From positions 1 through 13,465 of the forward strand of contig DASTYU010000242.1 of assembly GCA_035764655.1 (NCBI GenBank): 13,465 nt of DNA. Reading direction: 5' to 3'. This document shows, in pieces, positions 1 to 6,361 of the stretch (positions are counted from its first letter, which is position 1; each line of letters begins with the position of its first letter). This DNA is from DASTYU01 sp035764655. GTDB taxonomy: Bacteria; Chloroflexota; Limnocylindria; Limnocylindrales; CSP1-4. The position numbers were made by a program, and so were the translations under genes. The notes below the pieces were generated by a model, which saw nothing but the letters and a program-made list of their open reading frames with translations, did no database searches and had not been told where the DNA came from.

Positions 1-38
1 TGGGTTTCGGTGAGTCGTTCGACCGCACTGGCAATCAT
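1..38 (-). CDS. 5' end of an unidentified gene (partial)
   Basis: Only the first 12 full codons are inside the window: an ATG at 38-36 followed by an open frame reading MIASAVERLTET up to the left edge. The start is supported by a perfect AGGAGG Shine-Dalgarno sequence at 48-53 on the minus strand, 9 nt upstream of the ATG. It lies 136 nt downstream of the RidA-like gene on the same strand, so it may be the third gene of that operon. The product cannot be identified from 12 residues. The call rests on the ribosome site and the open frame only. Confidence 0.5.
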   Translation of the reverse strand, partial: MIASAVERLTET

Positions 39-174
39 GGCCGCGGACCTCCTGCCACTTCCCGCGGCACCAGTGTTCACCGGTCGCACCGGCCGGCACC
101 AGAGCCAATGGGCACAGAGCGCTGGTGACTGGCGGCAGGACGACGCGAAGCCCGCGCGTCGGCCTCGTCGGCGC

Positions 175-582
175 TCAGGTCTCGATGGTCTGCACGACGG
201 CGAGTGCGTCGATTTCGACGATGTAGCCGGGGCGGAACAGGGCGCCAACCTGGATCGCGGTGCTCGCCGGCGGGTGCGTGCGATCCACGTGGCGATCGCG
301 GATCTCGCGAACTACCGGCAGGATCGTCATGTCGGTCACGTAGACGCCGAACTTGACGATGTCGGCAAATGTGGCACCAGCAGCGGCGAGAGCCAGGCGC
401 AGGTTCTCGAAGACGCGCTCGGTCTGGGCCACGGGATCGCCTTCTCCGACCAGCTCGCCGTGCTCGTCCATCGCGACCTGGCCGGCGATGGCCACCAGCC
501 TCCCGCGCGCGCTGACAGCGTGGCTGTATCCGTTACCTGGTGACATTCCGGGTGGGGCAAGGTGATGATCAATGTGCGACAT
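175..582 (-). CDS. RidA/YjgF/YER057c-like protein lacking the catalytic arginine
   Basis: The 135-residue product matches the usual length and pattern of the Rid superfamily, small trimeric proteins whose canonical members hydrolyse reactive enamines/imines released by PLP enzymes. Recognisable stretches are VAIAGQVAMDEHGELVGEGD (29-48), the helix QTERVFENLRLALAAAGA (53-70) and the end VEIDALAVV (122-130). In E. coli RidA the deaminase arginine sits in a PARSxVEV motif; here the aligned stretch is PPASTAIQV, with serine (about residue 107) in place of arginine, so the classical activity is doubtful. The ATG at 582 is chosen because the fold begins just after it; a 55-residue upstream extension in the same frame has no homology-like character. 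It starts 52 nt after the upstream hydrolase stop on the same strand, suggesting co-transcription. Confidence 0.88.
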   Translation of the reverse strand: MSHIDHHLAPPGMSPGNGYSHAVSARGRLVAIAGQVAMDEHGELVGEGDPVAQTERVFENLRLALAAAGATFADIVKFGVYVTDMTILPVVREIRDRHVDRTHPPASTAIQVGALFRPGYIVEIDALAVVQTIET

Positions 583-634
583 GGCGTCGATGGTATGACG
601 AGCGAGCGGTCGACCCTCCACCTGGAAGTAGCCG

Positions 635-1621
635 TCAGGCGACGATCGATGTGCCGTGCAGGTGTGCCCGAACCGCTGCGGCGGAGCCCTCCAGGTCGTC
701 GAGCCACGGAGCGTGCCCCGCGTCGGGCACGACCCGGAGCAACGCATCCGGTAGAAGCTCCACGATGCCGCGCGCCGTCTCGAGTCCGCCGAACGGATCT
801 CGCTCGCCCCAGACGAACAGGGTCGGGGCGGCGACGTTCGCCAGTGTCTCCGGCGACAACAGCGAGCGGTTCAAGCCATGCCGCCACGAGAGGAACGCAC
901 CGGCTAACCGGTGGTCTTCGCGAAGCGTCGGCGTGTGGCGCAGCAGCGCGAGATACGTCTCGAGATCCTCGGGCGTGATCCGTCCATCGTTGAGGCTCGC
1001 GCCGTGGCCGATCTGCCGGAACGTCATCCGGACGGATCGGGCACTCGGCGGCAGCCGGGCGATGACCGCTCCGAGGCCCGGGACCGCGTTGACCCGCATG
1101 ATCCACGGCAGCCACTCGGTCGGGGCGCCGACCGGCCAGCTGAACTGGACCATTCGGCGGACCCGTGCCGGCTCGGCCGCGGCCGATCGAAGCGCCAGGT
1201 AGCCGCCAAGCGAGGTCGCAACGAGATCGGCTGCGTCAAGTTCGAGGGCGTCGAGGGCGTCGCCCACGATGGTGTCGCCCAGATCCGCCACGCGCTGCTG
1301 ATCAATGCGGCCACGAAGATGTCCGCTGAGTCCCGTCCCGGGTCGGTCGAGGATGAGGCATCGATGATCGAGGAGCTTTGATGCGAGGGCCACCCAACTC
1401 GCACCGCTGGTGTTCGCACCGTGAATGAAGACAATCGGCGACCCCTCCCCTACCTCCTGGATGCGAACCTCGACGTCGCTTCGTCGCAACCCGACGCGGT
1501 GCTCGGTTGGGCGCGAGCCTCTGGACTCCCAGAGTCGCCGCTCGGCCGATCGATATGCATCCTCCGCGGACGTGCGCCCCTCCCGATCGCCCATTCCGGC
1601 TACCGGCGGGTTGCTTCGCAC
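635..1621 (-). CDS. alpha/beta hydrolase fold protein
   Basis: The 328-residue product has a complete alpha/beta-hydrolase core. The oxyanion motif is FIHGANTSG (65-73). The nucleophile elbow is ATSLGG with Ser137, where the usual first glycine of GxSxG is alanine. The acid is Asp275 in GERDPF and the histidine is His303 in DAGHAPW. Residues 160-240 probably form the cap. The substrate cannot be inferred; ester, lactone or C-C hydrolases and haloperoxidase-like members share these motifs. The start is uncertain: GTG 1621 gives the longest form, while ATG 1594 (residue 10) is equally compatible and neither has a strong Shine-Dalgarno sequence. The first conserved-looking stretch begins near residue 17. 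It is divergent from the DinB-like gene (88 nt between starts) and likely leads the operon with the RidA-like gene. Confidence 0.88.
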   Translation of the reverse strand: MRSNPPVAGMGDREGRTSAEDAYRSAERRLWESRGSRPTEHRVGLRRSDVEVRIQEVGEGSPIVFIHGANTSGASWVALASKLLDHRCLILDRPGTGLSGHLRGRIDQQRVADLGDTIVGDALDALELDAADLVATSLGGYLALRSAAAEPARVRRMVQFSWPVGAPTEWLPWIMRVNAVPGLGAVIARLPPSARSVRMTFRQIGHGASLNDGRITPEDLETYLALLRHTPTLREDHRLAGAFLSWRHGLNRSLLSPETLANVAAPTLFVWGERDPFGGLETARGIVELLPDALLRVVPDAGHAPWLDDLEGSAAAVRAHLHGTSIVA

Positions 1622-1709
1622 GCCCGGATCGGCCTAGCGTCCACACGCACCAACTGCATCGCGCCAGCGTAGCAACGGGATTCGGGGTTCTCTCCTGCGG
1701 GCGCGCCAG

Positions 1710-2273
1710 GTGGACGGTTCGAACTGGGCTCCGAGTCCCCGGGCTCCGAGCGGGCTTGACGACGCGATCCGGGCGAGATATCGCTACCCCGTGCGTAGCG
1801 CGGAGATCGGGCTTCTTTTCGGGTATCTCTACTGGATCCGGGATCGCGTGCTCACGGCGGCCGCCGAGGCGGGTCCTGGGGCCTTCCGGTCCACGCGCCC
1901 AGGCTCCCCTCGGGATCTTCGAGCCACGCTGGTGCACGAGCTTGACGTGGAGTCGAGCTGGCGCGCCAGGCTGCGCGGCGAAGAGGAGACGGACCTCGAT
2001 CCTGCCGCTTACCCGACCATCGGGGCGGTCGCGGACCACTGGCAGCGCGACGAAGCCGAGATGCACCGGTGGCTCGCGACGCTGACCGACGAGGAGCTGG
2101 CGGCGCCTCCGCCTCGGGAGCCCGACCAGTCGTTTCCGCTCTGGTATTACCTCGTGCATGTCGTGAGCCATGGCATCCAGGAACTCGAGGAGGCCGTCGT
2201 GCTCCTCGGCCCGTCAGGCCACGCGCCGCGGGATCTCGGGTTCCTCGACTATGCGGATACGACGACCCACTGA
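1710..2273 (+). CDS. DinB/YfiT-family protein
   Basis: The 187-residue product resembles DinB-superfamily four-helix-bundle proteins, which often bind a divalent metal through three histidines and include thiol-dependent transferases. Visible elements are the first helix around EIGLLFGYLYWIRDRVL, His76 in TLVHELDVESSW, and the late helix LVHVVSHGIQELEEA with His150 and His154. Related DinB proteins end with a HGTQHR-type motif. Here the last histidine position is glutamate (HGIQE, Glu158), so the metal site would be 2-His-1-Glu or lost. The start is GTG 1710; there is no strong ribosome site, and the first 28 residues before the fold might be shorter in reality. It converges on the FAD oxidase gene with only 3 nt between stops. 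The substrate is unknown. Confidence 0.82.
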   Translation: MDGSNWAPSPRAPSGLDDAIRARYRYPVRSAEIGLLFGYLYWIRDRVLTAAAEAGPGAFRSTRPGSPRDLRATLVHELDVESSWRARLRGEEETDLDPAAYPTIGAVADHWQRDEAEMHRWLATLTDEELAAPPPREPDQSFPLWYYLVHVVSHGIQELEEAVVLLGPSGHAPRDLGFLDYADTTTH

Positions 2274-2301
2274 ACGTCAGGCCGGCGCCGGCATGACGTT
2301 C
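2272..2301. terminator. hairpin spanning both stop codons of a convergent pair
   Basis: GAACGTCA (2272-2279) pairs perfectly with TGACGTTC (2294-2301). The space between them holds the self-complementary GCCGGCGCCGGC (2281-2292), so a long GC-rich stem forms with one G-A mismatch. The stop codons of the DinB-like gene and the FAD oxidase both lie in the left arm. There is no T-tract on either side, so termination from either direction is inferred from position and symmetry. Confidence 0.55.
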
Positions 2302-3677
2302 GGGTTCACATGGAAGACGTTGTCGGGGTCCCACACCTGCTTGAGCGCCGCCAGGCGGGCGAGCTTCGCGTCGCCATACAGCCTGCGGGTCTCCTCAGGA
2401 CCGGCGTCGCTGTTGCCGTTGGGATAGGCACCGACCGTGCGGTCCGGCTCGACGACAGCCATTGCCCGCCGGCACCAGCTCATGGCGGCGTCGTCCTCGG
2501 CGGGTTCCGTCCACGTCGCATCCGAGCTCATGTCGAAGCGGGCATCGCGCCCGGTGAACGCGGTCGCATCCTCGGGCACGCGGGCGATGGCGCCACCGAG
2601 CGCCGTGACCGAGAACGTCCCGGCCGCAGGCGCCGTCGCGACAAGCTCCACGAGCTCGTCCAGTGCCTCCGGTCGGACATCGTTCGCGTTGTGGCTCGTG
2701 ATGAACGAGCGACTCCCCCATTGGAACGCGAGGTCGTGCGCGGTCTGGATGTCGAGATAGGGCGCGCTGCCGATCGTCGCCGTCAATGGCGCCGGGCCGA
2801 CGCGAAGCCCAGCCGTGTCGCGGTCGACATCCTCGGCTGCGCCGCTGTGGTTCCAGGCGAAGTACACGATCGGCTTGCCGACCATGTCGTCGGCGTAGCC
2901 GGCATCGGGCGCGGCGCGATCGAATCCGAAGATGATCGAGACGGCGTCCGGGGCGCCGAGCGTGTAATCGCGGAAGATCGCCCACAGCTCGCGGGCCTGG
3001 GATGCCGGGAAGGTCAGGACGCCGCGATGCAGATCCGGCCCGAACGGATGGAGCCGAAATTCGAACGCGGTGGCGATCCCGAAGTTCCAGCCGGCGCCGC
3101 GGAGGCCCCAGAACAGCTCGGGCTCCTCGGTCTCGCTCGCACGGACGAAACGACCGTCGGCCGTGACGAGCTCGACGGCGTCGAGGTTATCGATCGTGAG
3201 GCCGAAGTTGCGCTGGAGCCGCCCGACGCCGCCGCCCAGCGTCAGACCCGCCACCCCCGTGTGGCCAACGACGCCAACCGGGCACACGAGCCCGTGCGCC
3301 TGGGCGGCGATGTCGAGCTCGCCCAGGAGCGCGCCCCCATTCGCTCGGGCGGTCCGAGTCCGCGGATCCACCTCGACGCCGCGCATCGCCGACAGGTCGA
3401 TCACGATCCCGCCGTCGGGGCCACGCAGACCGGCGGCGCTGTGGCCGCCCGATCGGACCGCGATCACGAGGTCGTGGTCGCGGGCGAAGCGACTGGCCGT
3501 GGCAACCTTGTCGGCCGTCGTGGGCCGCACGATGACCGCCGGCCGTCGATCGTGGATCGCGTTCCACAGCCGGCGAGCGTCGTCGTACGACGTGTCGTCG
3601 GCGGTGATGACGTCGCCGCACGCTCTGCGGAGCTGGTCGAGCTCGCCTGGCGCGAGTTGCGACGTTGCGTCAACCAT
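2277..3677 (-). CDS. FAD-binding oxidoreductase, berberine-bridge (BBE) type
   Basis: The 466-residue product has an N-terminal PCMH-type FAD domain and a C-terminal BBE domain, the architecture of 6-hydroxynicotine oxidases, gluco-oligosaccharide oxidases and similar O2-using flavoenzymes. His79 in VRSGGHSAAG is the usual 8-alpha flavin attachment residue. Cys132 in GLVCPVGVVGHTG is at the position of the 6-S-cysteinyl link of bicovalent members, where single-link relatives often have threonine. The FAD-binding glycine run GLTLGGGVGRL follows. The C-terminus ends with AYPNGNSD and VWDPDNVFHVNPNVMP, the BBE signature. ATG 3677 is preferred over ATG 3722 (15 residues longer) because a GGAGG site lies 6 nt upstream and because a conserved upstream element overlaps the longer start. 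No signal peptide is seen, so it is probably cytoplasmic. The substrate is unknown. It is divergent from the secreted esterase. Confidence 0.93.
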   Translation of the reverse strand: MVDATSQLAPGELDQLRRACGDVITADDTSYDDARRLWNAIHDRRPAVIVRPTTADKVATASRFARDHDLVIAVRSGGHSAAGLRGPDGGIVIDLSAMRGVEVDPRTRTARANGGALLGELDIAAQAHGLVCPVGVVGHTGVAGLTLGGGVGRLQRNFGLTIDNLDAVELVTADGRFVRASETEEPELFWGLRGAGWNFGIATAFEFRLHPFGPDLHRGVLTFPASQARELWAIFRDYTLGAPDAVSIIFGFDRAAPDAGYADDMVGKPIVYFAWNHSGAAEDVDRDTAGLRVGPAPLTATIGSAPYLDIQTAHDLAFQWGSRSFITSHNANDVRPEALDELVELVATAPAAGTFSVTALGGAIARVPEDATAFTGRDARFDMSSDATWTEPAEDDAAMSWCRRAMAVVEPDRTVGAYPNGNSDAGPEETRRLYGDAKLARLAALKQVWDPDNVFHVNPNVMPAPA

Positions 3678-3683
3678 CGGTCG

Positions 3684-3688
3684 CCTCC
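3684..3688 (-). promoter_or_regulatory. Shine-Dalgarno that fixes the FAD oxidase start
   Basis: GGAGG on the minus strand, 6 nt before ATG 3677. The in-frame ATG at 3722 has no comparable site, so this one decides the start. Confidence 0.75.
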
Positions 3689-3708
3689 GTGGGGTTGTCG
3701 GGTGTTTG

Positions 3709-3732
3709 GTCGAAAGAGTCATCCATCAGACC
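3709..3732 (-). promoter_or_regulatory. 24-bp conserved upstream element, copy 1
   Basis: On the minus strand this reads GGTCTGA-T-GGATGAC-T-C-T-TTCGAC. It matches 5629-5652 at 21 of 24 positions. It ends 31 nt before the FAD oxidase start and sits in the 103-nt divergent region shared with the secreted esterase. It could be an operator, a promoter core or 5'-UTR element; no known motif is recognised. Confidence 0.4.
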
Positions 3733-3780
3733 ACGTTGGGCACGCGAAGTCATCGCAGGACCTGCCGCTACTCTCAACGC

Positions 3781-4716
3781 GTGCGTCGCTTCGTCCTGGT
3801 TCTCGCCGCGGTGGTTTGCGTGGGCGCGGCGTGTGCCGCTCCGGCGGAGCCGTCTCGGTCGGAGGCGCCTCCGTCCGCGACTGCGAGTCCCCGCGCGGAT
3901 CTCGTCGTCGGCGGCGATCGGCCCGTCACCGTCCACATCCCCGCTTCGTACGACGCCAAGCGGCTCGCCCCGCTGCTCATCCTGCTGCATGGCTACTCGA
4001 CATCGGGTGAGGAGCACGAACGCTACTTCAAGCTGGGCCCGGCCGCCGAGGCGCGCGGGTTCGTCTACGCCTCCCCCGATGGCACGATGGACCGCCAGGG
4101 CAACCGCTTCTGGAACGCGACGGACACCTGTTGCGACTTCGACGACAGCGGCGTCGACGACGTCGCCTACCTGGCCGACGTCATCGCCGAGATCCAGGCC
4201 AACCTCAGCATCGACCCGAAGCGGATCTACGTCCTCGGGCACTCGAACGGTGGTTTCATGGCCTACCGGCTTGCCTGCGACGAAGCCGACGTCATCGCCG
4301 CGATCGTGAGCCTGGCAGGGGCGACCTACGCGGACCCGGCCCTCTGCGCGCCGAGCACCCCGGTGTCCGTCGTCCAGATCCATGGAACGGCCGACGACAC
4401 CATCAAGTACGAGGGCGGCACGATCCCGGGCTCTCCGCCGTACCCGGGCGCCGAAGCGACGGCGCAGACGTGGGCGGCGTACGACGGCTGCGAGGAGGCC
4501 TCGATGCCGTTGGATGCGAAGGTCGATGTGGACGCCGAGCAGGCGAGCGGTAGCGACCCGGCCGAGACAACGGTGGCGGAATGGCGGGGCTGCACGTCGG
4601 GCGTCACGGTCCAGCTGTGGACGATCCCCGACGGAGACCACGCGCCGTCGATCGCAACCACGTTCGCGGACACGATCCTCGCCTTCCTGCTCGACCATCC
4701 GAAACCCGGCGCCTGA
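3781..4716 (+). CDS. secreted lipoprotein esterase, PHB depolymerase/LpqC/feruloyl-esterase-like
   Basis: The 311-residue product starts with a signal segment (RRF then a hydrophobic run to residue 17) and Cys18 in VGAAC, a plausible though imperfect lipobox, followed by a Ser/Pro/Ala-rich linker to about residue 40. The rest is an alpha/beta hydrolase of the extracellular esterase (CE1/PHB-depolymerase) type. Visible motifs are LLHGYSTSG (oxyanion), WNATDTCC with VDDVAYL, GHSNGG with nucleophile Ser155, HGTADD with the acid near Asp205, and GDHAPS with His287. These families cleave polyhydroxyalkanoate oligomers, feruloyl or acetyl esters; the substrate cannot be chosen. GTG 3781 is selected because the signal peptide begins exactly there, although the frame stays open far upstream. 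No Shine-Dalgarno is near, but TACTCT (3769-3774) fits a TANNNT -10 giving a leaderless start. Confidence 0.9.
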   Translation: MRRFVLVLAAVVCVGAACAAPAEPSRSEAPPSATASPRADLVVGGDRPVTVHIPASYDAKRLAPLLILLHGYSTSGEEHERYFKLGPAAEARGFVYASPDGTMDRQGNRFWNATDTCCDFDDSGVDDVAYLADVIAEIQANLSIDPKRIYVLGHSNGGFMAYRLACDEADVIAAIVSLAGATYADPALCAPSTPVSVVQIHGTADDTIKYEGGTIPGSPPYPGAEATAQTWAAYDGCEEASMPLDAKVDVDAEQASGSDPAETTVAEWRGCTSGVTVQLWTIPDGDHAPSIATTFADTILAFLLDHPKPGA

Positions 4717-4744
4717 GTCGCGCGTGGTGTTCCTCCGGGGCAGC

Positions 4745-4761
4745 CCGTTCACGGCGAACGG
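4745..4761. terminator. short hairpin between convergent genes
   Basis: CCGTTC (4745-4750) and GAACGG (4756-4761) form a 6-bp stem with a 5-nt loop inside the 61-nt gap between the convergent stops at 4716 and 4778. There is no T-tract. It may act as a weak bidirectional terminator or 3'-end stabiliser. Confidence 0.35.
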
Positions 4762-4777
4762 TCGTCGAAGGCGCCGC

Positions 4778-5611
4778 TCAGCCCGCCGGCTGATCCAGGA
4801 ACGACAGCGTCACGGCCGAGAACAACGGCGAGATCCCCAGGTTGTAGTGGGTCAACCCGGGCAGGATGGCCAGGGCGTGACCGCCCTTCGGCCTCCCCTC
4901 CCCCATCCAGCCGCCGTCGCGCAGGCCGCCATCGAGCAGCTTGAAGAACTCGACATAGTGGCTGGGCGGCGCCATGTCGGCGTCCCCGGCGACGATCATG
5001 GTGGGCACCTGCAGCCCTCGCACCTCGTCGCTGAAGTCGAACGGCTGCTTCATGCTCGCGCCGATCTTGTCGAGCAGCCGCGGAAAGTCCTCGGGGCGCG
5101 GCGCGACCGCCATATAGCTCTCGTACATCGGGGTGCCCTTCAGCGCGTCCGCCGCCGGGGCCCCTACCTGCTCCTGCTGGGCATACATGGCTGGATCGAG
5201 GGCGTCGTACCTGATATGGGCAGACGCCACGACCACCTTGCCGACGAGCTCCGGGTACTTGATCGCCGTCATCAGCGCCACACCGCCACCGAGCGAGTAG
5301 CCAACCAGGTCGGGCTTGTCCAGCCCGAGGTGGCCGATCAGCGCGGCGATGTCGTCGGCCATGAGGCGGACGTCGAGCGGGCGATCGATGTCGGCCGTGC
5401 GGCCGTGGCCCTGGAGGTCGGGCGTGATGACCTGGTGCTGGGCGGCCAGCTGCTCCCGGACCGGCCCGAACATGTCGCCGGTGCCGAGGCCGCCGTGGAG
5501 CAGGATCAACGGTCGCCCGCTGCCGTGGGTCTCGTAGTACAGGTGGAGGCCGTTGACGTCGGCATAGCGGCCGGCGGTCGGGACGGACGTCGTTGCGTGG
5601 CTTGCGGTCAC
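4778..5611 (-). CDS. alpha/beta hydrolase fold protein
   Basis: The 277-residue product is a compact alpha/beta hydrolase. Oxyanion motif LLHGGLGTG (38-45), strand TPDLQGHGRT (63-72), nucleophile elbow GYSLGGG with Ser106, acid Asp212 in AGDADM, and His255 in GLTHYNL. It resembles epoxide-hydrolase/haloperoxidase-like or carboxylesterase members; the substrate is unknown and no signal peptide is present. The GTG start at 5611 is supported by GAGGA 7 nt upstream. It lies 72 nt downstream of the cupin-TPR gene on the same strand, with a conserved 24-bp element in that gap, so it may have its own promoter as well as read-through from the MocR-cupin unit. It converges on the esterase at 4716. Confidence 0.9.
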   Translation of the reverse strand: MTASHATTSVPTAGRYADVNGLHLYYETHGSGRPLILLHGGLGTGDMFGPVREQLAAQHQVITPDLQGHGRTADIDRPLDVRLMADDIAALIGHLGLDKPDLVGYSLGGGVALMTAIKYPELVGKVVVASAHIRYDALDPAMYAQQEQVGAPAADALKGTPMYESYMAVAPRPEDFPRLLDKIGASMKQPFDFSDEVRGLQVPTMIVAGDADMAPPSHYVEFFKLLDGGLRDGGWMGEGRPKGGHALAILPGLTHYNLGISPLFSAVTLSFLDQPAG

Positions 5612-5628
5612 GGGTTGGTCCTCGCAGT

Positions 5629-5652
5629 GTCGAAGGTGTCATCCGTCAGACC
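5629..5652 (-). promoter_or_regulatory. 24-bp conserved upstream element, copy 2
   Basis: On the minus strand this reads GGTCTGA-C-GGATGAC-A-C-C-TTCGAC, matching 3709-3732 at 21 of 24 positions. It ends 17 nt before the GTG start of the hydrolase. The three differences are isolated single bases. A shared operator or promoter with the FAD oxidase gene is inferred. Confidence 0.4.
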
Positions 5653-5683
5653 GGCTCGGCCGGGTGGACTCATCGGTGGCAGT

Positions 5684-6325
5684 TCAGTGAACAAGCTCCC
5701 GAAAGCCGGGCTCGTCGCGGATGGCGTCCAGGTCTTCATCGGTCCTGGCATAGTCACGAAACTCTTCCGAGAGCTCGATCGCCCGTCGAAGGTGCTCGAG
5801 CGCCTCGGTCCGCTTGCCGGTCATGCTTTCACAACAGGCAAGGTTGAAGAACAGCAGCCCGTACTCGGGGTACGCCTCGACGGTCGTGCGCAGCGCGTCG
5901 GCGACCTCGGTGTACCGGCCGGCGCCGTACATCGGAGCCAGCGGCGCCCACAGCTCCCAGCCGCGCGGCGCGTACGCCTTCGCGGGCGTGCCTTCGACCA
6001 GGAGGATCGCCGTGTCAGGCGCCTCCGCAGCCGCGCGCCGCTGCGCGCCGGGCGCGACCGCCACGAATGTCCCGGCGGGCGCATCCACGTGCTCGCCATC
6101 CACCTCGAACGCGGCATGACCGCGCACCACGAGGAACAGTTCCTGATCGACCGTCGGGTCGCCCGGGTCGTGCTCGTTGATGACCGGGTCGCCGGCCGAC
6201 TGGGCCGTCCACACGCTGGCACCGAACGCTGAAAGACCCAGCTGCAGACGGACCGGCCGGTAGTGACAGCCGGCGTCCTCGAACTCCTCGATATCGTCCA
6301 GGTGCGCCGCCTTCCAACCAGCCAC
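5684..6325 (-). CDS. cupin-TPR fusion protein
   Basis: The 213-residue product joins a small cupin barrel (about residues 25-125, core ELFLVVRGHAAFEVDGEHVD then APAGTFVAVAPGAQRR) to a helical C-terminus (about 130-213) with two TPR-like pairs: GRYTEVADALRTTVEAYPEY, LLFFNLACCESMTGKRTEAL, and EHLRRAIELSEEF, ending DEDLDAIRDEPGFREL. The metal-binding HxH/E/H set of classical cupins is mostly missing: there is no HxH in the first motif and no His in the second, so a binding or scaffold role is more likely than catalysis. GTG 6325 is preferred to GTG 6331 because GAGGTG (6331-6336) sits 5 nt before it but overlaps the longer start. It follows the MocR gene by 36 nt on the same strand, so the two are probably one transcript. 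Function unknown. Confidence 0.85.
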   Translation of the reverse strand: MAGWKAAHLDDIEEFEDAGCHYRPVRLQLGLSAFGASVWTAQSAGDPVINEHDPGDPTVDQELFLVVRGHAAFEVDGEHVDAPAGTFVAVAPGAQRRAAAEAPDTAILLVEGTPAKAYAPRGWELWAPLAPMYGAGRYTEVADALRTTVEAYPEYGLLFFNLACCESMTGKRTEALEHLRRAIELSEEFRDYARTDEDLDAIRDEPGFRELVH

Positions 6326-6330
6326 CGTCA

Positions 6331-6336
6331 CACCTC
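6331..6336 (-). promoter_or_regulatory. Shine-Dalgarno that decides the cupin-TPR start
   Basis: GAGGTG on the minus strand, 5 nt before GTG 6325. Its last base is the first base of the alternative GTG at 6331, which makes that longer start unlikely. Confidence 0.6.
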
Positions 6337-6361
6337 GTTGTTGATCCTCGCGATCCCTACC

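Noticed and set aside
80..92. CCGGT-CGC-ACCGG hairpin between the RidA-like gene and the left-edge gene
   Set aside because: Five-bp stem in GC-rich sequence with no T-tract; such small palindromes are expected by chance here.
583..747. A longer RidA-like protein starting at 747
   Set aside because: The extra 55 residues have no family character and overlap the 3' end of the upstream hydrolase; ATG 582 gives the normal Rid length.
336..1115. A 259-codon minus-strand frame overlapping the first hydrolase and the RidA-like gene
   Set aside because: Frame-shifted shadow of both genes; the hydrolase and Rid motifs lie in other frames.
3678..3722. FAD oxidase start at ATG 3722
   Set aside because: The added residues are Thr/Pro/Arg-rich, a GGAGG site fits ATG 3677, and the conserved 24-bp element covers 3722.
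2310..4010. A 566-codon plus-strand open frame antisense to the FAD oxidase
   Set aside because: Arg/Ala/Gly/Asp-rich product without domain features, fully opposite a well-supported gene and running into the esterase in another frame; typical high-GC shadow.
4382..6232. A 616-codon plus-strand open frame across the hydrolase and cupin-TPR genes
   Set aside because: It crosses two clear minus-strand genes and a convergent junction, with low-complexity Arg-rich composition and no motifs.
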